Origin: an uncultured Alistipes sp.
GTDB lineage: Bacteria; Bacteroidota; Bacteroidia; Bacteroidales; Rikenellaceae
Reading direction: 5' to 3'
NCBI GenBank assembly: GCA_949840605.1
Contig: CATKXN010000166.1
Location: 1-5,174 of the forward strand
Length of the DNA: 5,174 bases
The translations under genes were made by a program, and so were the position numbers. This document shows, one piece after another, positions 1 through 5,174 of this stretch (position 1 is the stretch's first letter; every line of letters begins with the position of its first letter). The notes under the pieces are model-generated. The model was not told where the DNA came from. It ran no database searches and saw only the letters and a list, made by a program, of their open reading frames with translations.

Positions 1-1626
1 TACATCGTGCAGGCCAACGCCCGCGACGACTTCGGCACGGAGCGTTCGTTCGCCGAAATCCGCGCCCTGTGCGGCCCCGGGCAGGTCGTGACCGTCGGGA
101 ACGACTATTATATTTCGGCCTGGGTGGTCAGCGACGCTGCGGGCGGCAACATGGGGTCCAACCCCATGACCACCGAATCGACGATCAACTACGAGGTGTG
201 CAAGAAGACCGCCTACGTCGAGAGCATCGACGGCAGCCTGGGCTTCCTGGTCGAGACCGAAACGGCCGACGACAACATCTTCATGCGTTACAGCCGCATC
301 CAGCTCTCGCTCAAAGGCGTGCGGCTCGTACACGACACCGATCCCGACCGCTTCGCCCTCAAGGGCGTGAAGTCGTCGATGATCATCAGCTCGCAGCTGG
401 GCTCGGCGGCGGACATTCCGCGCAAGGAGAAGCGCATCGGCCGGCTGACCGACGACGACATCTACACCTACGTCACGCTCACCGACTGCGAACTGCCGAT
501 CCGCAAGGGCCCGCTGACGCCGATCAACGAGGGGTACGCCAACGCCACGGGCGCCAACCGCACGGAGAAGTGCGCGTCGCTCGTGCGCGACATCGAGGGC
601 GAGCACATCTACCTCTACACCAACACGACGTGCGTCTACCGCCGCGACGGCAGCCGCCTGCCCTACGGTTCGGGCAAACTATCGGGCATCGTCGTCCACG
701 AGCTGTTCCCGCGCTTCGAGTGGGAGGACAACGCCAGCGGCGACGACGAATCCTACGGCCATATCGGACGCTACCAGCTGCGCCACGTCTCGAAATCGGA
801 TTTCGACGGACTGGCCGAAGATTTCGAGGAGAGTTTTTCGGCGCTGCTGACCGAGTACCGCTTCCTGCAGTACGACAACAACAAGGTCTACCCCACCTAC
901 GGCACGAACGGCTACCTGACGCACAGCTACAAGGACGGCACCGGCGCGATCAAGATTCTCGCCAACGAGGATTTCAGCTACCTCGGCCCCGTGGGCAACA
1001 AGTCGTCGTTCATCTTCGGATCGAACACCGGCAACGTCAACGGCATGGGCATCATCCTCGAAGACGGAACCGACTGGTGGCGCGACAACCCCGACGTGAA
1101 CAGCAGCATTTCGGGCGACACGTCCGGCGCCGGCAAGGGCAAGGTTCCGCGCAAGAACAGCGCCGAGGGCCCGGCATGGGTCGACTGGTACTGGTGGGAC
1201 AAGGCCCACGACCGGGGGCATGCGTGGATCGTGAACTTCTCGACCGAAGGAATCTCGACCGACGTGCTGTCGATGCAGGTGAGCGTCCTCAACGACCGTT
1301 ACGACAACGGCAAATACTGCGCGCCCCGCTATTTCGACGTCGCATGGTCCGAGACGGGCGACATGAACGCCGACGGCGACTGGACCTACATCGCCTCCTA
1401 CACCGTGCCCGACATGGCGCGCTGGACCCCCGCGACACGCTACTGGCAGTATGCGGGCTGGAAACCCGTCGACGTGAAGCTCCCGCTCGAAATGCTCGGC
1501 AAAAAGAACGTCTACATCCGTCTGCAGGCGGCCCGGAACCTCGGCGGAAGCCTCGACGAGTACGCCGCACAGCCGATCGACTCGCCGTCGTGCATGAACT
1601 ATTTCGCCATCCGTTACAACAAATAA
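1..1626 (+). CDS. DUF5689-type exported protein, 3' part (start outside window)
   Basis: The reading frame is open from base 1 (Tyr-Ile-Val-Gln) to the TAA at 1624-1626, giving 541 visible residues. The first in-window start, a GTG at 7, is unlikely to be the true start because coding clearly continues upstream, so the signal peptide is not visible. Residues about 15-165 resemble DUF5689, an uncharacterised Bacteroidota domain often found near SusC/SusD genes: SFAEIRALC, then YYISAWVVSDAAGGN (37-50), a strand pair ending in IQLSLKGVRLV (100-110), and DDIYTYVTLTDCEL (152-165). Residues 226-300 form a second segment (GKLSGIVVHELFPRFEW, then YRFLQYDNN). The C-terminal part, about 315-541, looks like a beta-sandwich: a Gly/Ser-rich stretch (366-390), an aromatic cluster (393-409) and a strand carrying DMNADGDW (454-461). 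There is no obvious enzyme motif. It probably works outside the cytoplasm as a binding or accessory protein. It lies 67 bases before the GH20 gene on the same strand and may share its transcript. The coding call is firm; the family call comes from pattern recall, and the function is unknown. Confidence 0.8.
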   Translation, partial: YIVQANARDDFGTERSFAEIRALCGPGQVVTVGNDYYISAWVVSDAAGGNMGSNPMTTESTINYEVCKKTAYVESIDGSLGFLVETETADDNIFMRYSRIQLSLKGVRLVHDTDPDRFALKGVKSSMIISSQLGSAADIPRKEKRIGRLTDDDIYTYVTLTDCELPIRKGPLTPINEGYANATGANRTEKCASLVRDIEGEHIYLYTNTTCVYRRDGSRLPYGSGKLSGIVVHELFPRFEWEDNASGDDESYGHIGRYQLRHVSKSDFDGLAEDFEESFSALLTEYRFLQYDNNKVYPTYGTNGYLTHSYKDGTGAIKILANEDFSYLGPVGNKSSFIFGSNTGNVNGMGIILEDGTDWWRDNPDVNSSISGDTSGAGKGKVPRKNSAEGPAWVDWYWWDKAHDRGHAWIVNFSTEGISTDVLSMQVSVLNDRYDNGKYCAPRYFDVAWSETGDMNADGDWTYIASYTVPDMARWTPATRYWQYAGWKPVDVKLPLEMLGKKNVYIRLQAARNLGGSLDEYAAQPIDSPSCMNYFAIRYNK

Positions 1627-1635
1627 CCACGCGCA

Positions 1636-1670
1636 CGGCCGGCCGGAACGGGATCGCTCCCGGCCGGCCG
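1636..1670 (+). repeat. GC-rich inverted repeat between the DUF5689-type and GH20 genes
   Basis: Two 11-base arms (1636-1646 and 1660-1670) are perfect reverse complements around a 13-base loop. All arm bases are G or C. Each arm also contains the 8-base palindrome GGCCGGCC (1637-1644 and 1662-1669), so the arms are nearly direct repeats as well as inverted ones. The hairpin starts ten bases after the upstream stop codon and ends 23 bases before the GH20 start. No T-run follows it, so it is a poor classical rho-independent terminator. It may instead protect or partly attenuate the transcript between the two genes. The structure is visible in the sequence; any role is inferred. Confidence 0.6.
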
Positions 1671-1693
1671 GCTGCTGCCAAAGCCCCGAACCT

Positions 1694-3274
1694 ATGCGAA
1701 AAATCCTGATCCTTGCCGCCTCGTTTCTCTTCGCCGCGTGCGCCGAGGCCCCACAACCCGAAGCCGACGTCATTCCCCGGCCCGTATCGGTGGAGCGGGG
1801 CGACGGCACGTTCCGCCTCGGCCGCAGCTGCCCGGTCGGTTACGACGACCCGGCGCTGCAGTCCGCCGCCGCGCTGTGCGCCGGTTATCTGACCCAAGCG
1901 GGTGTGCGGAATCCCGTCGTAGAGGACAAACCCGTACACCACGGCGTCGACCTGCAGCTGGACGGCACGCTCGGCGGCGAGGAATATACGCTGAGCGCGA
2001 CGCGGAAGGGCGTGTCGATCTGCGGCGGATCGCCCCGGGCGGTGCTCTACGGCGTGCAGACCCTGCGCCAGCTCGTCGACGGCGGCCGCGTTCCCGTCGT
2101 GGAAATCCGCGACGAGCCCCATTTCAGCTACCGCGGAGCGATGTTCGACGCGGCGCGGTATTTTTACCCCGTGGATGACGTCAAGCGGTTCATCGACATC
2201 CTGGCGCTGCACAAACTCAACACCTTCCACTGGCACCTGACCGACGACCAGGGATGGCGCATCGAGATCAAACGCTATCCCGAACTGACACGCATCGGGT
2301 CGCAGCGCCGGGAGACGCTGATCGGCCACTACAAGACCTCGGACGAATACGACGGGAAGCCCCACGGAGGCTACTACACGCAGGACGAAATCCGCGAGGT
2401 GGTGGCCTATGCCGCCGAACGCTGCATCGACGTCATTCCCGAGATCGAGCTTCCGGGACATTCGATGGCGGCCCTCGCGTCGTATCCGTGGCTGGGGTGC
2501 ACGCAAGGTCCCTACGAGGTGCGCACGACGTGGTATTACAGCAGCGACGTGCTCTGCGCGGGCCGCGAAACGACCTTCGAATTCCTCGAAAACGTGCTTG
2601 CGGAGGTGCTCGAACTCTTCCCGTCGAAATACATCCACGTCGGCGGCGACGAATGCCCCAAGGTGCGGTGGAAAGCGTGCCCCGACTGTCAGCGCCGCAT
2701 GCGCCGGGAGGGGCTGAAGGACGAGAACGCCCTTCAGAGCTATTTCGTGTGCCGCATCGAGAAGTGGCTCCACGCCCACGGCCGCGAAATGATCGGCTGG
2801 GACGAACTGCTCGAAGGCGGCGTCACGCCCTCGACGGTCGTCATGTCGTGGCGCGGCACGGAGGGCGGCATCGAGGCCGCGAAGCTCGGCAACCGGGCGA
2901 TCATGTCCCCGCGGTTCTATTTCTACCTCGACTATTACCAGACCTCCGACCCGGAGAAGAACGGCGAACCGCTCGCGATCGGCCGCAACGTCCCGATCCG
3001 CAAACTCTACGGCTACGATCCCTACGACCGGCTCGACGAGGCGCAGAGCCGCAACATCCTCGGCGTCCAGGCCAATCTGTGGACCGAGTACATCGCCTCG
3101 ATGGATCATGCCGAATACATGCTGCTGCCGCGTCTGGCGGCCATGTCCGAGGTGGCGTGGGCGACGCAAAGGCGCGACTACGACGATTTCGTGCGCCGGC
3201 TCGGGACCCTGCGCCGGCTGTACGACCGCGAGGGATACCGCTATGCCGATTTCGTCTTCCGGGGTATCGAATGA
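1694..3274 (+). CDS. GH20 beta-N-acetylhexosaminidase, lipoprotein
   Basis: The product is 526 residues. It should release terminal beta-linked GlcNAc or GalNAc by the GH20 substrate-assisted mechanism. The start is supported by a lipoprotein signal peptide beginning MRKILILAAS and ending in the lipobox FAAC, with Cys16 as the lipid site. Residues about 24-140 form the GH20b domain (opening VIPRPVSVE), followed by the catalytic barrel from about 143. Visible family motifs are YRGAMFDAARYF (Arg147 expected to bind the sugar), HWHLTDDQGWRIEIK (179-193), PEIELPGHS (249-257), HVGGDE with the catalytic Asp319-Glu320 pair, GWDE (Trp369), SWRG (Trp386), Asp413 in YLDYY, and LWTE (462-465). The active site therefore looks complete. 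CPKVRWKACPDC (321-332) places three cysteines just after the catalytic pair. No C-terminal carbohydrate-binding module is present, so this is a compact form. There is no Shine-Dalgarno sequence before the ATG, which is normal in this phylum. Family and catalytic type are near certain; the natural substrate cannot be read from the sequence. Confidence 0.96.
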   Translation: MRKILILAASFLFAACAEAPQPEADVIPRPVSVERGDGTFRLGRSCPVGYDDPALQSAAALCAGYLTQAGVRNPVVEDKPVHHGVDLQLDGTLGGEEYTLSATRKGVSICGGSPRAVLYGVQTLRQLVDGGRVPVVEIRDEPHFSYRGAMFDAARYFYPVDDVKRFIDILALHKLNTFHWHLTDDQGWRIEIKRYPELTRIGSQRRETLIGHYKTSDEYDGKPHGGYYTQDEIREVVAYAAERCIDVIPEIELPGHSMAALASYPWLGCTQGPYEVRTTWYYSSDVLCAGRETTFEFLENVLAEVLELFPSKYIHVGGDECPKVRWKACPDCQRRMRREGLKDENALQSYFVCRIEKWLHAHGREMIGWDELLEGGVTPSTVVMSWRGTEGGIEAAKLGNRAIMSPRFYFYLDYYQTSDPEKNGEPLAIGRNVPIRKLYGYDPYDRLDEAQSRNILGVQANLWTEYIASMDHAEYMLLPRLAAMSEVAWATQRRDYDDFVRRLGTLRRLYDREGYRYADFVFRGIE

Positions 3275-3365
3275 CCCGCCGTGAAAAAATCGCCGGGACA
3301 TCCGCCATAAACGAATCGAGGGGAGTTGCATTTTTGCAACTCCCCTCGATTTCCGATTCTTCCGG
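3275..3365. other. Convergent intergenic spacer
   Basis: This 91-base gap lies between the stop codons of the GH20 gene (+ strand) and the SusD-family gene (- strand). Besides the hairpin at 3314-3351 I see no gene, promoter or repeat in it. Confidence 0.8.
3314..3351. terminator. Probable bidirectional transcription terminator hairpin
   Basis: A perfect 17-bp inverted repeat (arms 3314-3330 and 3335-3351) encloses a four-base loop (TTTT on the + strand, AAAA on the - strand). The stem has a GC-rich middle (GAGGGGAG paired with CTCCCCTC). The bases that follow are only mildly T-rich on either strand: TCCGATTCTT on the + side and CGTTTATGG on the - side. It begins 40 bases after the GH20 stop and, read from the other direction, 15 bases after the SusD-family stop. 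A symmetrical hairpin between two converging genes is the usual place for a shared terminator. The hairpin is directly visible; termination in both directions is inferred. Confidence 0.8.
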
Positions 3366-5009
3366 TCACTTTCCCCAACCGGAATTCTGCTTGCACTTGG
3401 GCATCATGTCGAGGTCGCGCTGCGGAATGGGCAGCAGCTCGTGACGGCCCTCGATGATGTATTTGGCAACGGCATAGTTGGCATTGGGATACCAGTTCAC
3501 CAACTCCTGGGCGGTCTCCATAACGCTGTCGTAATAGATGCCCCAGCGGATCAGGTCCTGCTTGCGGTGGCCTTCGAAGCAGAGCTCATAGGCCCGCTCC
3601 TTGCGGATCGCCCGGCGCAGGTCCTCCCGCGAGAGACCGTAGGAAAGGTCGTGCTTCGTGTCGCCGAAACCGCGGCGGCGCACGGCGTTCACGGCATCGA
3701 CGGCATCGACGATCGAGCCGCCCGACTCGTTGAGCGCCTCGGCGAAGAGCAGCAGCACGTCGGAATAACGCAGGATGTACCAGTTGACGTTCGACTTGTC
3801 GTTGTTGACGATGTAGTTCGACGTCTCGACATACTTCTCGGTGTCCCACTTGCCCGGCGTGAAGAGCTGGCGCTGCTTGTTCTTCTGGTCCTCGGAGGGA
3901 TTCGCACTCGAAATGGTCGAGAAATAGGTGACCGGACCGCTGCCCAGCGTATGGTCGTACTTGTAGTCGGCGATCGAAAGTTTCATGCGGGGATCGTTCT
4001 GCGCCTCCCAGTCGCGGGTGAACGTATAGACGACCTTCCAGTTGGCGGCGTTGCGCCCGCGCTCGCCGTCGATCGTGGTGGCCGCTACGCCGTTCCATTT
4101 GCCGATGCGCCCGGCCGTGTTGTCGCTGTCGAGACCCGTCGGCGAGTAGAACGACACTTCGATCAGGCTCTCGCCCGCATCCCAGATACCGTTGCAGGTA
4201 TTTTTCCAGACGGTTTCGTAGTCGGAGATCAGACGGTGCTTGCCCGACTCCACGACGCGGCGGGCGACCTTCTCGGCCTCGGCCCACTTCGACTCGTCCC
4301 GCACGGGATAACCGGCCCACGTGCAGTAAACCTTGGCCAGCAGGCCCAGCGCAGCGCCCTTCGAGAAACGATAGGCGTTGGTCGTGCGCCGGGTGTCGTC
4401 GACGGCCCACGGAAGCACTTCGGCGGCGTATTTCAGGTCCTCTTCGATAAAGGCGTAGACATCCTTCGCGGCGGCCTGCTCGTAATCCTCGTCCTTCTTG
4501 CGCGAATCGGCCGTCGAGGTCATCAGCACGACATTGCCGTACCAGCGCACCAGCTCGAAATAGAACAGCGCACGCAGCGCCCGGGCCTCGCCCAGGTAGA
4601 CGGTCGCCAGTTCGCGGTCGGACGAACCCCAGTCGTCCATGCGGCCCGTAACGGTCTCGATGAAGTCGTTGGCGTCGTAGATCGCCGAATAGAGTTTCTG
4701 CCACGTGCGGGCGATCTGCGACGTCGAAGCATTGTGCGAGTTGGTCGGGATCTCGCGGAACGACGAGGTCGAATTGCCCTCGCACTGGGCGATGTCGGTC
4801 GAGATCGTGAACAGCAGCGACAGGTGGTAGGAATAGGTGTACTCGTTCGCCAGGTTCCTGTAAACGCCCTGAAGGACCGTCTCCGCCTCCTTGGCGTTGT
4901 TCAGGTAGTTGCCCTTGCCGGTCTCCGAGTAGGACTCCTCGTCGAGCAGGTCGGAGCACGAGGCGAACAGCAGGCAGAGCGGTATGCAGTATAAAAGTAT
5001 CTTTTTCAT
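3366..5009 (-). CDS. SusD/RagB-family outer-membrane glycan-binding lipoprotein
   Basis: The product is 547 residues, a normal length for the family. SusD proteins sit on the cell surface over their partner SusC channel and capture the ligand for import. The start at 5009 gives a lipoprotein signal peptide (MKKILLYCIPLCLLFASC) with Cys18 as the lipid site. It is followed by SDLLDEE, an acidic stretch matching the Bacteroidota surface-export signal. Family landmarks run in order: NNAKEAETVLQGVYRNL (37-53), the helix pair EARALRALFYFELVRWYGN (141-159), the TPR-like SKGAALGLLAKVY (216-228), WYILRYSDVLLLFAEALNE (410-428), AVNAVRRRGFGD (439-450), RKERAYELCFEGHRKQDLIRWG (469-490, read as two motifs, RKERAYELCFEGHR and KQDLIRWG), and the typical C-terminal ending LLPIPQRDLDMM...QNSGW (525-545). 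It follows the SusC-type gene by 13 bases, so both are almost certainly co-transcribed, and a hairpin soon after its stop suggests it is the last gene of the unit. The ligand cannot be predicted from the sequence alone. Confidence 0.97.
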   Translation of the reverse strand: MKKILLYCIPLCLLFASCSDLLDEESYSETGKGNYLNNAKEAETVLQGVYRNLANEYTYSYHLSLLFTISTDIAQCEGNSTSSFREIPTNSHNASTSQIARTWQKLYSAIYDANDFIETVTGRMDDWGSSDRELATVYLGEARALRALFYFELVRWYGNVVLMTSTADSRKKDEDYEQAAAKDVYAFIEEDLKYAAEVLPWAVDDTRRTTNAYRFSKGAALGLLAKVYCTWAGYPVRDESKWAEAEKVARRVVESGKHRLISDYETVWKNTCNGIWDAGESLIEVSFYSPTGLDSDNTAGRIGKWNGVAATTIDGERGRNAANWKVVYTFTRDWEAQNDPRMKLSIADYKYDHTLGSGPVTYFSTISSANPSEDQKNKQRQLFTPGKWDTEKYVETSNYIVNNDKSNVNWYILRYSDVLLLFAEALNESGGSIVDAVDAVNAVRRRGFGDTKHDLSYGLSREDLRRAIRKERAYELCFEGHRKQDLIRWGIYYDSVMETAQELVNWYPNANYAVAKYIIEGRHELLPIPQRDLDMMPKCKQNSGWGK

Positions 5010-5025
5010 GGTTTTAATCGTATTA
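5010..5025 (-). promoter_or_regulatory. SusC-SusD junction and SusD translation start region
   Basis: Read on the - strand, this is the SusC-type stop codon followed by an A/T-rich leader (ACGATTAAAACC) and the SusD ATG. It has no Shine-Dalgarno sequence. An A-rich leader just before the start is the common form in Bacteroidota, and the short distance fits coupled expression of the pair. I see no promoter here. Confidence 0.45.
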
Positions 5026-5174
5026 GAAGGTCAGATCGACACCGAACGTATAGACTTTGCTCTTCGGATAGGCTCCCCAGTCGAGCGAAGGGGTCATGGG
5101 GTTCGACGCACGCATGTTCACCTCGGGGTCGTAGCCCGAATACCCCGACACCACGAAGAGGTTCTGGGCCGTGA
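5023..5174 (-). CDS. SusC/RagA-family TonB-dependent receptor, C-terminal end (partial)
   Basis: The right edge of the window holds the last 49 codons and the TAA stop (5023-5025) of a gene entering from the right. The fragment begins TAQNLFVVSGYSGYDPEV and ends KVYTFGVDLTF. The signature AQNLF....GYSGYDPEV and a final strand with a terminal Phe are the usual ending of SusC/RagA outer-membrane barrels, where the last strand is needed for barrel insertion. SusC proteins are TonB-driven channels that import oligosaccharides (or peptides) captured by their SusD partner. The complete SusD-family gene lies immediately downstream, which supports the call. The plug domain, TonB box and any N-terminal carboxypeptidase-like or sigma-regulator domain lie outside the window, so how the system is induced cannot be judged here. 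Confidence 0.93.
   Translation of the reverse strand, partial: TAQNLFVVSGYSGYDPEVNMRASNPMTPSLDWGAYPKSKVYTFGVDLTF

Noticed and set aside
1627..1693. Possible separate promoter for the GH20 gene
   Set aside because: I found no match to the Bacteroidota promoter elements (TTTG near -33 and TAnnTTTG near -7) in this GC-rich gap, so co-transcription with the upstream gene is the simpler reading.
69..1709. Second long + strand frame overlapping the DUF5689-type gene
   Set aside because: The translation is dominated by Arg, His and Pro with no plausible fold. The overlapping frame gives a sensible protein with recognisable beta-strand patterns.
1289..3331. Open frame of 680 codons on the - strand opposite the GH20 gene
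   Set aside because: It lies over a GH20 gene with intact catalytic motifs. Its translation is rich in Arg, Ala, Val and His with no recognisable domain, and it would start inside the terminator stem. Long antisense frames are expected in GC-rich coding DNA.
3692..3709. Two tandem copies of the 9-mer CGGCATCGA
   Set aside because: The repeat encodes Val-Asp-Ala-Val-Asp-Ala within a helix typical of SusD proteins and has only two units, so it is ordinary coding sequence rather than a functional repeat.
3441..4994. Open frame of 517 codons on the + strand opposite the SusD-family gene
   Set aside because: It mirrors a complete SusD-family gene, shows no signal peptide or domain, and is built mostly of Val, Gly, Arg and Leu in low-complexity runs, as expected of an antisense shadow.
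5018..5025. TAATACGA on the - strand, resembling the start of a T7 phage promoter
   Set aside because: Only the first eight bases match and the rest of the promoter is absent. The match arises from a TAA stop codon followed by an A/T-rich leader.

Overview
This window looks like part of a glycan-acquisition region (a polysaccharide utilisation locus, PUL) from a GC-rich member of the Bacteroidota. The evidence is a SusC/SusD pair, a DUF5689-type lipoprotein-locus protein, a GH20 hexosaminidase lipoprotein, and gene starts with no Shine-Dalgarno sequence and an A-rich or featureless leader. The high GC content together with these families suggests an Alistipes-like gut organism. That genus call is an inference from composition and gene style, not from a marker gene.

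Layout. On the + strand, 1-1626 is the 3' part of a large gene whose start lies before the window. Its product resembles the DUF5689 family and ends in a beta-rich, aromatic-rich region. After a 67-base gap holding a very GC-rich hairpin comes a complete GH20 beta-N-acetylhexosaminidase lipoprotein gene (1694-3274). On the - strand, reading from the right edge inward, are the last 49 codons of a SusC-type TonB-dependent receptor (5023-5174) and, 13 bases later, a complete SusD/RagB lipoprotein gene (3366-5009). The two gene sets converge on a 91-base spacer with a perfect 17-bp hairpin that probably ends both transcripts. No stretch over 300 bases lacks a gene, and I see no tRNA, rRNA, CRISPR array or insertion sequence.

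How the parts may work together. SusC and SusD form an outer-membrane import complex: SusD is the surface lid that binds the oligosaccharide, and SusC is the TonB-driven channel. The GH20 enzyme would remove terminal beta-linked GlcNAc or GalNAc from imported or surface-bound glycans such as host mucin or N-glycan fragments, chitin oligomers or peptidoglycan pieces. The DUF5689-type protein is probably an exported accessory or surface protein with a binding role. Because the two sets are on opposite strands, joint function is an inference from proximity only. I see no clearly undescribed system. The items most worth following are the unassigned C-terminal half of the DUF5689-type protein, the differing lipoprotein export signals, and the hairpin between the two + strand genes.
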